This document shows positions 24,272 through 33,252 of a stretch of DNA of 44,250 nt, piece after piece. The notes beneath the pieces are model-generated. The model made no database searches. It was not told the origin of the DNA and saw nothing but the letters and a program-made list of their open reading frames with translations. Each line of letters starts with the position of its first letter. The first letter of the stretch is position 1. The stretch is from a virus. A program made the position numbers and the translations under genes. The stretch lies in IMG/VR virus record IMGVR_UViG_3300011253_001050, positions 1-44,250 of that record, one strand, 5' to 3'.

Positions 24272-24685
24272 ATGCGAGATTTAACGAGTGGCCTGCAACT
24301 AGCAGGTGCGGAAGTAGTAACGGTATCGGATACCACCGCTGTGGTGTCTCCGATAGTCGATATGCAAGGTGCAGACGGCCTTGTTTTTCTAATTGGTGCG
24401 GGAACCCTTGCAGACGCCGACGCGACTTTTACCGTGTTGGTTGAAGAAGGCGATGTTTCTAACCTGTCGGACGCTGCTGCGGTTGCAGATGTAGACCTGA
24501 ATGGGACTGAAGCATTGGCAGGATTTCAATTCGATGACGATGATGAAGGCCGAAAGATTGGCTACGCCGGATCGAAGCGATACGTCCGTTGCACGGTAAC
24601 CCCAGTGGCTAATACTGGTAGTGCTCCGCTTGCCATCATCCCAGTGAAAGGAATGCTAACTAATCAACCAGGTAGCAACCCCTAA
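24272..24685 (+). CDS. putative head decoration/stabilisation protein
   Basis: The 137-aa, Ala/Asp/Val-rich beta protein (VVTVSDTTAVVSPIVDMQGA, TFTVLVEEGDVSNLSDAAAV) is encoded directly behind the capsid gene. It ends before a strong terminator, so capsid and this gene can be made in excess. That position and composition fit a capsid decoration protein. The family is not recognised with certainty. Confidence 0.55.
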   Translation: MRDLTSGLQLAGAEVVTVSDTTAVVSPIVDMQGADGLVFLIGAGTLADADATFTVLVEEGDVSNLSDAAAVADVDLNGTEALAGFQFDDDDEGRKIGYAGSKRYVRCTVTPVANTGSAPLAIIPVKGMLTNQPGSNP

Positions 24686-24742
24686 ATAGTCCGTAACCAA
24701 TACGTATAGATTCAGAAGGATCCTATACATAACAACGAGGAA

Positions 24743-24767
24743 GGGTGCAGTAATGCACCCTTTTTTT
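24743..24767 (+). terminator. intrinsic terminator after the capsid genes
   Basis: GGGTGCA (24743-24749), loop GTAA and TGCACCC (24754-24760) are followed by seven T (24761-24767). The perfect 7-bp stem is probably a partial terminator that reduces transcription of connector genes relative to capsid. The ATG at 24753-24755 lies in the loop and 3' arm. Confidence 0.85.
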
Positions 24768-24962
24768 ATTATGGTTTTACTTAAAGCAAATGAAGAATTC
24801 GTTGGCGCCCCGAATGGATTTGATACACGCAAGATCGAAAAAGGCGAAGTTTTTGAAGCTTCTGATGATTTTGGCTTGCTGGTGTTGGATGATGGTAGTT
24901 GCGAAGTAGCTGCCGACTCCGATGAAGTAGAAGAAGACGATTTCGACGACGAAGACGTCTAG
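24753..24962 (+). CDS. small acidic hypothetical head protein
   Basis: The product is 69 aa from ATG 24753, or 63 aa from ATG 24771. The first start has GAGGAAGG at good spacing but lies in the terminator hairpin. The second has no ribosome-binding site. The body (FVGAPNGFDTRKIEKGEVFE) looks like a small beta barrel and the tail is almost purely acidic (DSDEVEEDDFDDEDV). It lies 2 nt before the connector gene. It may be a head-completion accessory. Confidence 0.6.
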   Translation: MHPFFIMVLLKANEEFVGAPNGFDTRKIEKGEVFEASDDFGLLVLDDGSCEVAADSDEVEEDDFDDEDV

Positions 24963-24964
24963 AA

Positions 24965-25531
24965 ATGAGCTTAATAGTTGCAACACCGCCGGTCTTCGAG
25001 CCTATAGATATTGATTACGTAAAGTGTTGGACGCGTATTGACCAAGACGCGGACGATGTCGTTCTCAATAGCTTGATCCTTGCCGCACGAGAGTATGTAG
25101 AGAAATTCACGCGCCGTGCATTGATCACCCAAACGCTCGAAGAACGTTTTGATTGTTTTCCGGGAAACTGTTTCGAGCTTCGTCGATCACCCGTTCAAAG
25201 CGTCACCAGTATCGAATATTTCGATATTAATGACGTCGAGCAAACGGTATCAGCGACCACGGTGTACGAAACAGACTTAAATTCGGAACCGGCGCGTATT
25301 GCTCTGCGCGAGGGTGGCGTTTGGCCGACTGTAGATTCGCGTCTAGATCCGGTCAAAGTCACCTACGTTGCGGGGTACGCAACACCTGAAGAAGTGCCGG
25401 AATCAATCCGCCTAGCAATGGCTATGTTGGTCGATCATTGGTACGAGCATAGATCCCCGGTGACCGAATTAAAGTTAGCGCAAACACCTATCAGTGTTCG
25501 AGCGTTATTAGCCCAAAACCGTGTGTATTAA
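24965..25531 (+). CDS. head-tail connector, gp6-like
   Basis: The 188-aa protein begins with the family pattern of HK97 gp6-like connectors: IDIDYVKCWTRIDQDADDVV, then LILAAREYVEKFTRRALITQ. A beta-rich centre and a helical end (ESIRLAMAMLVDHWYEHR) follow. It forms the ring under the portal. It sits in the conserved order connector, stopper, gp10-like, terminator. Confidence 0.85.
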   Translation: MSLIVATPPVFEPIDIDYVKCWTRIDQDADDVVLNSLILAAREYVEKFTRRALITQTLEERFDCFPGNCFELRRSPVQSVTSIEYFDINDVEQTVSATTVYETDLNSEPARIALREGGVWPTVDSRLDPVKVTYVAGYATPEEVPESIRLAMAMLVDHWYEHRSPVTELKLAQTPISVRALLAQNRVY

Positions 25532-25533
25532 TC

Positions 25534-25851
25534 ATGGAATCGGGCAAATTAAATAAGCGGGTTGAAATACAACGCGCAACGAAAACCGATGACGCGTCCG
25601 GTACTCCTGTTGAAACCTGGGCGAAACTCGCTGACGTTTGGGCTCAACTAAAACCATTACGTGCTCGTGAGATCGTCCAGGAAGGACAAGTACAGGGCGA
25701 TTTAACGCATCAAATCCGTATTAGGTACTACCGGGGTTTAACTCGGAAGGACCGAATTAAATTTGGCACCCGAATTTTTAACTTGGTTGAAGTCATCAAT
25801 GTTGATGAACGCGGCCAGATGCACGAGTTACTTGCGAAGGAATCGGTCTAG
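25534..25851 (+). CDS. head closure / head-tail joining protein
   Basis: The 105-aa beta-barrel protein of the Phage_H_T_join (SPP1 gp16-like) family starts GKLNKRVEIQRATKTDDASG and contains WAQLKPLRAREIVQEGQ and KFGTRIFNLVEVINVDERGQ. It acts as the stopper below the connector. Its last base is shared with the start of the next gene. Confidence 0.85.
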   Translation: MESGKLNKRVEIQRATKTDDASGTPVETWAKLADVWAQLKPLRAREIVQEGQVQGDLTHQIRIRYYRGLTRKDRIKFGTRIFNLVEVINVDERGQMHELLAKESV

Positions 25852-26276
25852 TGGCCAACGGTATCGACATTCGATTACTCGGTGACAAACAGCTCCAACG
25901 TAAATTAACGAATCTCGAACTAGCTGTTCAAAAGAAAATTGTACGTAAGGCATTACGCGCGGGCGCTAAGCCGATGCTCGCGACCGCGAAAGCAAAAGTG
26001 AACGTTGATACTGGCGCTCTAAAAGCCAATATAAAAATCAAAGCATTAAAACGTAGCCGTCGCGGGAGTTTTGGCGTTCAGGTTACGACGCCACCGCGAG
26101 AAAAATTAGGCATTGCGGCCGATGACCCTGGTTACTACCCGGCAATTCTTGAATACGGTTCCGCGACAAACAGAGCGCAACCTTTCCTAAGACCAGCGTT
26201 CGACGACAACCGAAGTAGATCTCTAGATGTTGTGAAAGAAACCATTGCTAGCGGCGTAAGAGGGGCGGTGAGATGA
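25851..26276 (+). CDS. HK97 gp10-like tail completion protein
   Basis: The 141-aa protein uses GTG 25851. KKIVRKALRAGAKPMLATAK and VDTGALKANIKIKA, followed by YYPAILEYGSATNRAQPFLRP, are the signature of the HK97-gp10/minor tail family that works at the head-tail junction. The stop overlaps the next start (ATGA). Confidence 0.85.
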   Translation: MANGIDIRLLGDKQLQRKLTNLELAVQKKIVRKALRAGAKPMLATAKAKVNVDTGALKANIKIKALKRSRRGSFGVQVTTPPREKLGIAADDPGYYPAILEYGSATNRAQPFLRPAFDDNRSRSLDVVKETIASGVRGAVR

Positions 26277-26683
26277 GTTTACTAGTGGAAGGTGTTATCG
26301 CGCATCTAAGAGCACAAAGTTCTATTACAGACCTTACGGGGACACGTATTCGAGCATCGCAAGCCGGAGAAGACGACGATTTACCGTACGTGACATTAAT
26401 CATGGTAAGTGACCCGTCTGTCTATCACATGGGCGGTGCATCGGGCATCGCACAAGCACGTATTCAAATTGACTGTATTGGTTCGCTTCCGCTTGAAGCG
26501 ACGAACGTTGCGGAAGCAATCCGTTCGTCGATATCAGGCTTTCGCGGAACGATGGGCACTGTCGCTGTTAGACGGTGCCACAAGGCGGACCGAGCTGGTC
26601 CGGATTTTTTCCAAGCGCAAGATGGTAAGGACAAAGGTAAGTATCGAATGCGTATGGATTTCATGATCGACTACAACGAATAG
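26273..26683 (+). CDS. tail terminator/completion protein, DUF3168 type
   Basis: The 136-aa protein contains LRAQSSITDLTGTRIRASQA, then LPYVTLIMVSDPSVYHMGGA, and a beta-rich end. This is the pattern of DUF3168 proteins that cap the tail tube and join it to the head. Order in the cassette agrees. Confidence 0.8.
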   Translation: MSLLVEGVIAHLRAQSSITDLTGTRIRASQAGEDDDLPYVTLIMVSDPSVYHMGGASGIAQARIQIDCIGSLPLEATNVAEAIRSSISGFRGTMGTVAVRRCHKADRAGPDFFQAQDGKDKGKYRMRMDFMIDYNE

Positions 26684-26695
26684 GAGGCTGATTAA

Positions 26696-27103
26696 ATGGC
26701 AGCTACCGACGTAGGTACAGGAACAGCTATTACGTTCCAAAGCGGTCTCTTAGGTGAGATCACAAGTTTGTCTGTTAACGGACAAGAAATTCCGGTTATT
26801 GATGTACCGAATATGGCGGACACAGGTGTGTTTAGCCGAATCTTCGGGCGATTGGCTGCTCCGCCTACGCTTGAAGTTGGTGTCAATTTAGACCCGGACG
26901 ACAACGTAGCCACGGTGTTAGCGGCGGCTGCGGAATCGGTAACCATTACCTTCCCGACACCGGCGGGCGGTACCTCCGGGGCTACTTGGGTATTCACAGG
27001 TAAAGCGACAGGGTTTGAAGCAGATGTCCCCGTCGAAAATGTGATGACAGGAACGTTCACGATCACCGCTACCACGGCAATCACTTACACCGCGTCAACC
27101 TAA
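26696..27103 (+). CDS. major tail tube protein
   Basis: The 135-aa product starts MAATDVGTGTAITFQSGLLG and consists of beta strands (ITSLSVNGQEIPVIDVPNMA, VTITFPTPAGG). This matches lambda gpV/TTP-type tube subunits that polymerise around the tape measure. AGGAGG lies in front of ATG 26696. Directly after it come a small gene and the frameshifting chaperones, the usual order. Confidence 0.8.
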   Translation: MAATDVGTGTAITFQSGLLGEITSLSVNGQEIPVIDVPNMADTGVFSRIFGRLAAPPTLEVGVNLDPDDNVATVLAAAAESVTITFPTPAGGTSGATWVFTGKATGFEADVPVENVMTGTFTITATTAITYTAST

Positions 27104-27354
27104 TGATCGTTGATGCGCAAGGTAATCCGTTAACCGTTACATCGGCCCCTTCACCGGGGCCGGTTAACTTAGTTGGAGAGTGGGAGGGCATCACCATGGA
27201 AGTCAAATTAATAGAACCTTGGAACGGCTATGACACTGATACAGAAATGACAGTGCGGCCGAACCAAGGACGCTGGTTACTCCGCACAGAACGTGCGATT
27301 GAAATAGAGGATAACAACAATGCCGAAGACGAAACGCAACATACAGAAAATTGA
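27103..27354 (+). CDS. small hypothetical tail protein
   Basis: The 83-aa protein starts at ATG 27103, overlapping the tube stop (TAATG), and overlaps the chaperone gene by 35 nt. The centre is beta-prone (GITMEVKLIEPWNGYDTD, RWLLRTERAIEIED) and the end is acidic and Asn-rich. The position between tube and chaperone suggests a tail assembly accessory. No family is recognised. Confidence 0.6.
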   Translation: MIVDAQGNPLTVTSAPSPGPVNLVGEWEGITMEVKLIEPWNGYDTDTEMTVRPNQGRWLLRTERAIEIEDNNNAEDETQHTEN

Positions 27355-27646
27355 AATCGAAGGCGTAGATGATATCTACATCCGAGAACTAAATGCTAAG
27401 CAGTTCGCCGAGGTCGCGGACTTACTAAACGGACTCGACAACACAGATTCAACGCAAGCCGCGAACGGTATGGCTTTCGTGTGTTTCCGATCCGTGTGCG
27501 ATGAACAAGGCACTCCAATTTATAAAAACACTGAGGAAGTATTAGAAGAAACGTTCAGCTTCATCGAAAAGTGCACTGAGGCCGCACTAGAAATAAACGG
27601 TCTTAACGCCGATGAACAGCTGGCAGCAGACGTAAAAAACTCCTAA
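27320..27646 (+). CDS. tail assembly chaperone, short form (G-like)
   Basis: The 108-aa helical and acidic protein (IYIRELNAKQFAEVADLLNG) ends ADVKNS just after a slippery A AAA AAC heptamer. It corresponds to lambda gpG, which coats the tape measure during tail assembly. Most ribosomes should end at TAA 27644-27646. A minority shift to make the long form. Confidence 0.85.
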   Translation: MPKTKRNIQKIEIEGVDDIYIRELNAKQFAEVADLLNGLDNTDSTQAANGMAFVCFRSVCDEQGTPIYKNTEEVLEETFSFIEKCTEAALEINGLNADEQLAADVKNS

Positions 27647-27984
27647 ACCGTCCGGTACTTTTCTTCGCATATAAGTTGGGCTTTCACTTAGGTGAGCCCA
27701 ACCCCGAAGAAATGTTAGAAACCATGACCGCGCAAACACTGCGACGGTGGCGAGCTTTTGACGAAATCACCCCGTTCGGTGATGAACGCGCGGATCTAAG
27801 AATGGGTATTTTGGGATCACATCTCGCAAATATTCACATACAAAAAGGTCGGCGATATAAACCGACCGATCTAATCCCCAACTTCCGACGACCACAACAA
27901 CAATCTGTATCAGAGATGGAACAGGTGATGAAACAGTGGGCGGCTGAAACTAACAGGTTCTTTGAAGAAAATGGCAGTAATTGA
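27320..27984 (+). CDS. tail assembly chaperone, -1 frameshift fusion (GT-like)
   Basis: A -1 slip at A AAA AAC (27634-27640) joins 107 codons of the short form to a second frame. That frame is open from 27640 and continues through KLGFHLGEPNPEEMLETM to TGA 27982-27984, giving about 221 aa. The T-part has no good start of its own (only a TTG at 27676). This is exactly the lambda G/GT arrangement, in which the fusion bridges tape measure and tube protein. Confidence 0.85.
27634..27640 (+). other. programmed -1 ribosomal frameshift site
   Basis: The heptamer A AAA AAC obeys X XXY YYZ in the frame of the upstream gene, and the stop follows two codons later (AAC TCC TAA). The -1 frame is open for 115 codons. 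I did not find an obvious strong downstream pseudoknot by eye. Confidence 0.85.
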
Positions 27985-29338
27985 AACATTATCAGTTGCA
28001 TTGACTGCGCGTACCCAACGTTTTACGTCGGGTATCAAAAGAGCAGGTGGTCAGCTATCCCGGTTTTCTAAACGCGTCGCTAAGATCACTGCCAAGGTTG
28101 CGGCTTTTGGTCTAGGTCTCACGGGTTTAGCCGGTGGCGGATTGCTTTTGTTCGCAAATGCACAGCGGGATGTTATTGACCAGACCGCTAAGTTTGCTGA
28201 TGTGGTTGGGCTAAGTACCGAAGCATTAACCGGGTACCAACTCGCGGCAAAGATAACCGGTGTAGAGCAAAGCCAACTAAACACGGGCTTACAACGATTT
28301 CAGAAATCGATAGCCGACGCACAGTCTGGTTTATCTACGGCTAAACGAGTATTCCAAAACCTAGGGCTCGATCCAGCGCGTTTATCGCTTTTGTCTATGG
28401 ACGAAGCGTTCAAGACAGTCGCAGATCGATTACCTACGATTCAAAACCAATTCCAACGAACCCAAACCGTACTTGACCTATTCGGCCGGTCTGGTCTTGC
28501 CTTAACGAAACTCCTAGAAACTGGTCGGGATGGTATTAATCGATTTCAAGCCGAAGCGGACAAACTCGGTTTGGCGTTTAGTCGTGTTGACGCTGCCAAA
28601 GTAGAAGCGGCCAACGATGCCGTTGCGCGTTTACAAGGATTGTTTACCGGCATATCTCGAACTTTAATCATCGAAGTATCGCCATTCATAGAAGCATTCG
28701 CACAACGATTAGTTGATGCCGGCATAACGGGCGAGGGTGTCGGGCAACGTGTTCTACAAGTATTCACACGAGTCGCCAGTACATTGGCTCAAGTCGTAGA
28801 CATCGTGCATCTTCTGTCGGCCGCGTGGAATGGGTTTCGCTCTGTTGTCGAAGGCGTCACCGGGGTTGTACTAACTGCGCTCGGTGCTATCGCCGAAGGT
28901 ATTACGAATTTATTAAACAAGATCCCGGGTATTGATATCCAGGGTGAAAACTTCGCATTAACGCTTGGCGCCGACCTAATCAAAGCCGCCGAGAAGTCTT
29001 TCGTTAAATCACAAATCAGTTTCGGGAAGTTCAGCGAACAAGCCGCTAGCAACACGGTGAAGGATTTCTTCTCCGGTGTCGCAAGACGAGCCGATACGGC
29101 TGCTCAAAATGCGATTAGTCCGGCACAAAATGCAATTGCAGAACAGCAATCGACGAGTGCTAAAAGCAACGATTTTGGTGCGCGGGGTATCGACCTAGGC
29201 AATGTATTCGTCGGGGCGTTGAATACCTCTAAACGGCAGGAACAACGCGTTACGGACCCAACCGTTGCCCGGAAACTAGACAGAACGAATCAACTACTCG
29301 CCAATATGGTGGGTGGTGGGGGAGCGGTAGCAGTATGA
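27971..29338 (+). CDS. tape measure protein
   Basis: The 455-aa product from ATG 27971 overlaps the chaperone end. It contains the tape-measure signature ALTARTQRFTSGIKRAGGQL, a Gly/Leu hydrophobic stretch (about 47-65), then GLSTEALTGYQLAAKITGVE and long helices. A second hydrophobic region lies at about 265-310. At roughly 1.5 A per residue the tail would be near 65-70 nm, short for a siphovirus. That estimate is inference. It lacks a visible lysozyme or peptidase domain. Confidence 0.85.
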   Translation: MAVIETLSVALTARTQRFTSGIKRAGGQLSRFSKRVAKITAKVAAFGLGLTGLAGGGLLLFANAQRDVIDQTAKFADVVGLSTEALTGYQLAAKITGVEQSQLNTGLQRFQKSIADAQSGLSTAKRVFQNLGLDPARLSLLSMDEAFKTVADRLPTIQNQFQRTQTVLDLFGRSGLALTKLLETGRDGINRFQAEADKLGLAFSRVDAAKVEAANDAVARLQGLFTGISRTLIIEVSPFIEAFAQRLVDAGITGEGVGQRVLQVFTRVASTLAQVVDIVHLLSAAWNGFRSVVEGVTGVVLTALGAIAEGITNLLNKIPGIDIQGENFALTLGADLIKAAEKSFVKSQISFGKFSEQAASNTVKDFFSGVARRADTAAQNAISPAQNAIAEQQSTSAKSNDFGARGIDLGNVFVGALNTSKRQEQRVTDPTVARKLDRTNQLLANMVGGGGAVAV

Positions 29339-30159
29339 CGACACGCACTGAGAATTTCGTAGAGGGGACATCGGTAACCTTAGATGCGCAGGGTTCAACC
29401 GCTGTGCGTGTTTTCATACTGCAAGACGTTCCAGGCAACACCGATTCAAAGTTATGGAACGCAACCCAAGATTCACGCATCCCGCCCTACGGTGACCCAC
29501 ACCCGGTAATACCGGGACTACAGGTAACACAGGTGGTAGCAACGCCGCTTAGCGATAGGGACAACGCTCACGTTCGCGTAGAAGTTACTTATTCGGTACC
29601 GAACATTAGCGACGACGTACCGTTTGACCAAGATACGACACCTGAAGAAAAAGGGGTGATGTCTTTAAGTGCCGCACTCGTTACCGAAGAAACAAACTTT
29701 GATCGCAACGGACGACCGCTATTAGTTCAGTACACCGGCACTTTAGTTGATTCAGAAGGCAACCAAGTGGAAGTCGATAACGACGAACAAATAGCGACGT
29801 TGGAAATACCCCGTGTAATGCCGGTGGTTAGTTTTACGCGGCGAGAAACGGAATCGCCTATCGATGCCGTCCAAAGCCTCGTGGGGACAATCAACAGCCG
29901 GTCTATTGGTGGTTTTGCAGAGAAGACAATCTTACTAACGAGGATCGACGCTTCTTCGCAAGATGGCGGACTAACTTTCGACGTTACTTACGAATTCCAA
30001 CATAACGAACGGGGGTGGACATCGACTGTCGCTTGGATTGATCCCGAGACTGATCGACCACCAACGGATGTTACCAGCACCAACGGTCTCGCCGACTACG
30101 AGCTTTACAGGGAAGCAGATCACCACTTCTTACGACTACCGTTCAACATCACACGATGA
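29335..30159 (+). CDS. tail tip protein of unknown family (1)
   Basis: The 274-aa beta-rich protein (VRVEVTYSVPNISDDVPFDQ, then TILLTRIDASSQDGGLTFDV) follows tape measure with an ATGA overlap, where a distal tail or baseplate hub protein is expected. Two alternating halves, each ending in FDVTYEFQ- or VEVTYSVP-like strands, suggest a duplicated beta domain. I do not recognise the family. Confidence 0.65.
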   Translation: MTTRTENFVEGTSVTLDAQGSTAVRVFILQDVPGNTDSKLWNATQDSRIPPYGDPHPVIPGLQVTQVVATPLSDRDNAHVRVEVTYSVPNISDDVPFDQDTTPEEKGVMSLSAALVTEETNFDRNGRPLLVQYTGTLVDSEGNQVEVDNDEQIATLEIPRVMPVVSFTRRETESPIDAVQSLVGTINSRSIGGFAEKTILLTRIDASSQDGGLTFDVTYEFQHNERGWTSTVAWIDPETDRPPTDVTSTNGLADYELYREADHHFLRLPFNITR

Positions 30160-30707
30160 CACTTAAATCCACTGATAAACCTTCGATTGTAAAACCGAAG
30201 GAATGGTCCGTCGGGGAGCCGTTAACCGCTCGCCGGCTTAATGAACCGGTGAAAGTAATACGCCAACTAATTCGAGGCGTCGAACCTGCGAGACAACTGA
30301 AGTCTTCATCTAGGTCAACATCGGTAGATGTCCGTCAATTTAGAATCAAATCAATCGATTTAGATTTCATGATCTGTCGTGAATGGAATGGCACCGCTGA
30401 AGGTGATGCAGATTTTATTATCGCCAAACCCCCGCTATTACGGGCGTCGGTTACAGAGAGGACGTTCGGCGTACTTACGGCAACGTATTCGGCAGTTAAC
30501 AGTACGGGTACTCAACGCACTGCGACTGTTGGCGGTGATAGTGAAACGCAAGTCGTTATCCCGTCTTACGAGGTAGATGATGTTGTATACGCCATTAGAA
30601 ACGTCAAAGGCGGCACAGGGGCGACACGAGAAGAACTTGGAAACGACATAGCAGTTGACTGGTTAGAACTAAACCAAGGTCGCGCTTGGGCTACGAAGGC
30701 GTCCTAA
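30156..30707 (+). CDS. tail tip protein of unknown family (2)
   Basis: The 183-aa product begins with a Lys/Pro/Arg-rich extended segment (VKPKEWSVGEPLTARRLNEP) and ends in a beta-rich domain (FRIKSIDLDFMICREWNGTA ... VVIPSYEVDDVVYAIR). The ATGA overlap with the gene before it and the immediate start of the next gene place it in the tail tip transcript. Function is unknown. Confidence 0.65.
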   Translation: MTLKSTDKPSIVKPKEWSVGEPLTARRLNEPVKVIRQLIRGVEPARQLKSSSRSTSVDVRQFRIKSIDLDFMICREWNGTAEGDADFIIAKPPLLRASVTERTFGVLTATYSAVNSTGTQRTATVGGDSETQVVIPSYEVDDVVYAIRNVKGGTGATREELGNDIAVDWLELNQGRAWATKAS

Positions 30708-31982
30708 ATGGGAAGCGATTTCGACAGCTTCAATGCAACCGGGTTTGATGGATTCATCGACAGTGGTTTCGATGCTCGCGGTGTGGGTGGGGTTCAACCG
30801 AAAGGCGACTTGATTTTGGTCGGTACGTTCTCGTCTTTTGATGGGAATACGGTCGATAGTATCTGTACTTATGATTTCACAACCGGAGACATCGACACTA
30901 CGATAGGCGACCAGATAGGTAGCTTTATCGGGGGTTCCCGACGGGTACTTTTTCATGAAGGAAGCGGCGGGCTCTATTTTGTTTCTGGAACTCGTTTGTA
31001 TCGTTATTCCTCTGACGGTTTCGGGGATAACATTAATATTGAAGATTGGTTTGAAGGGTGTGTGTGGGGCGACAAGATCGTCGTCATTGGTGATGACGTT
31101 AGCGGAAACCAAATCGGTGTATACGATATCAACGCTGATTCGTTTAGCACCTCTGAAATCCCCGACCCAGTAGCGACGGGTATTTACGACGACGTGCATT
31201 TATTGCAGGTAAAACCGATCACTATTAACGGTACCGAAATGTTGATGTTCTTCGGATATCAACAACAAAACTTCAACGGTATAAGAACCGCCTACTGTGA
31301 AATATGGAACGGCTCTTCTTACCTATATACGCTCGAAGATGACTACCCGGTGTCGGGATTTATGAGCACGACATCCACCTGGGACAGCGATACTGTCGTG
31401 AATGGTGAAGATGTATGGTTTACCCACCGCATGACCCGGACAAGTACCGCTACCGGGACAAATGATCATGACTACATCGTACGATGGCGACCCCGCTCTA
31501 GTAATTCACAAGGATGGTCGCGACCGGCTGCCGCGTTTCAGTTAGGCCTGGTCAATCCGAACATACCGAATCCGCCGGGTCTGTACATTAACGAATTAAA
31601 CGGTAGTTTCTACTACACCGGGGCACAAACCTGGGAAGCTAACGACGGTAGCAACATTTTCAGTTTGCGTACGGTAAGACTCGACCAAGGTTTTAGCGCC
31701 AGCGGTGGTACGTCGATCACCGATACCGGAGGGTACGACACTGGTGTTGATTTCATGGAAGTCTTACAGGGTGATGCCGCAGGTAATAACTATTTGTTCG
31801 CGTCGCGTGACCCGGCCGCAAGTGCGGAGATAACCGGAGGTGGATCAAACATCGACGGCGGTGCAACTAAACGACTCATATTTTTTAACGGTTCTGTTTG
31901 GGATGAATTTCCAGCTCAACCAGATAACGGCGAGATTCTCGCCATGCTCCCTTTGAACGCGGACGACATTGTCGATCCGTAA
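30708..31982 (+). CDS. beta-propeller-like tail protein
   Basis: The 424-aa protein has repeated aromatic/glycine blade-like segments (KGDLILVGTFSSFDGNTVDS, then GLYFVSGTRLYRYSSDGFGD, KIVVIGDDVSGNQIGVYDIN, NGSFYYTGAQTWEANDGSNI). They suggest a kelch or beta-propeller fold of about 5-7 blades. It is encoded in the tail-tip operon, so it is probably exposed on the virion and may bind the host surface. The fold call is by eye. Confidence 0.6.
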   Translation: MGSDFDSFNATGFDGFIDSGFDARGVGGVQPKGDLILVGTFSSFDGNTVDSICTYDFTTGDIDTTIGDQIGSFIGGSRRVLFHEGSGGLYFVSGTRLYRYSSDGFGDNINIEDWFEGCVWGDKIVVIGDDVSGNQIGVYDINADSFSTSEIPDPVATGIYDDVHLLQVKPITINGTEMLMFFGYQQQNFNGIRTAYCEIWNGSSYLYTLEDDYPVSGFMSTTSTWDSDTVVNGEDVWFTHRMTRTSTATGTNDHDYIVRWRPRSSNSQGWSRPAAAFQLGLVNPNIPNPPGLYINELNGSFYYTGAQTWEANDGSNIFSLRTVRLDQGFSASGGTSITDTGGYDTGVDFMEVLQGDAAGNNYLFASRDPAASAEITGGGSNIDGGATKRLIFFNGSVWDEFPAQPDNGEILAMLPLNADDIVDP

Positions 31983-32001
31983 TGATCTGAGGTTACATTA
32001 A

Positions 32002-33252
32002 ATGGCTACAAAATATTTCACCGGTGAAGCAGTTGCGGTTGCGCAGGTCGCTACAGCGTCAATCGATACGGTAGATGGAACGCCCGCCGATAATACCTTT
32101 ACAGTAACAATAGGTGGGGTCGCTATCTCTGTAGTTGGAGATACCAACGTAAACACGACGGCCACGAATTTGCGGGCCGCATTAAACGCTTCAACGCATC
32201 CTTATTTCGCCGCCATCACGTGGAGTGGTGCGAGTGCTGACATCGTCGGTACAGCGGATGTCGCCGGAGTGCCCTTCGTTGCTACTCTAACTGAAACGGG
32301 TGCCGGTTCGGGTACCGTTACAGACTTTGCCGCCACGACCGATGCTGACGGGCCAAACTTTTGGAGTTCCGCCGCCAATTGGTCAACCGGGTCCGTACCA
32401 GTAAGCACTGACGATGTAATAATCGAAGGAACATCAACGAACATCGTTTATGGGCTTGCTCAGAGTGCCGTCACTTTAGCTTCTTTAACGATACGCAAAA
32501 CATTCACCGGGAAGATTGGATTGAACCTCCGAGCTTTCGCCACTTCGGCCGACGCCGATACAGTTGACGCTACGGTGAATGACTACCGAGATGACTATTT
32601 AGATATCGGATATGACAATGCCGACATCGGTCAACACGTCGGCCCCGGGCAACCAGCAGGATCGAGTCGTATCAAACTGGATAACGCTAAGGCTGGCGCC
32701 TCAACGACAGTGGTTCACGATACCGCTTCCAGTGCATCGGAAACCGGTTTCCCTGCTGTACGTTTGATAGCAGCTAACGCGAACGCGGATGTCGTAGTTC
32801 GGGGAGCGCGTGCCGGGGTTGGTATCGCATTAGATGAACCCGGTGAAACAACCACGATAGGCGACCTTGATGTATCGGGTGGTCTTGTGTTCGTCGGTGA
32901 GGGTGTAACAGTCACCAACGTTCGTATGAACGGCGGAACAGTTGCAGTGCAAGCCGCTGCAACGATAACGCTTGTCGAAATTGATGATGGTACGTTAACG
33001 ACCGAAGGCAACTATACGATCACTACTTTGACCGTGAACGGTGGCCAAGTATTTTGTAATCACACGTCGGGCGGCAATGCGATCACAACGCTGAATATGA
33101 ACGGAGGTAGAATCGACGGTCGCGGTAACTTAGAGCCACGGACATGGGCTACGGTGAATCCGGACGAAGGAACTATCTTAGTTGATGACGGTGTCGTAAC
33201 TATTACGACGTTCGATGCACCGGCGGGGTCGAAAACTATTTCGGTAAGCTAA
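32002..33252 (+). CDS. beta-helix-like tail protein
   Basis: In this 416-aa protein the N-terminal region (VDGTPADNTFTVTIGGVAIS) resembles small carbohydrate-binding or Ig-like domains. From about residue 200 on, short repeated strands with turns (TVTNVRMNGGTVAVQAAATI, TLTVNGGQVFCNHTSGG, TLNMNGGRIDGRGNLE) look like a right-handed beta helix. Last gene of the rightward late block. No clear terminator follows. It is probably a spike or tip component. Confidence 0.6.
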   Translation: MATKYFTGEAVAVAQVATASIDTVDGTPADNTFTVTIGGVAISVVGDTNVNTTATNLRAALNASTHPYFAAITWSGASADIVGTADVAGVPFVATLTETGAGSGTVTDFAATTDADGPNFWSSAANWSTGSVPVSTDDVIIEGTSTNIVYGLAQSAVTLASLTIRKTFTGKIGLNLRAFATSADADTVDATVNDYRDDYLDIGYDNADIGQHVGPGQPAGSSRIKLDNAKAGASTTVVHDTASSASETGFPAVRLIAANANADVVVRGARAGVGIALDEPGETTTIGDLDVSGGLVFVGEGVTVTNVRMNGGTVAVQAAATITLVEIDDGTLTTEGNYTITTLTVNGGQVFCNHTSGGNAITTLNMNGGRIDGRGNLEPRTWATVNPDEGTILVDDGVVTITTFDAPAGSKTISVS

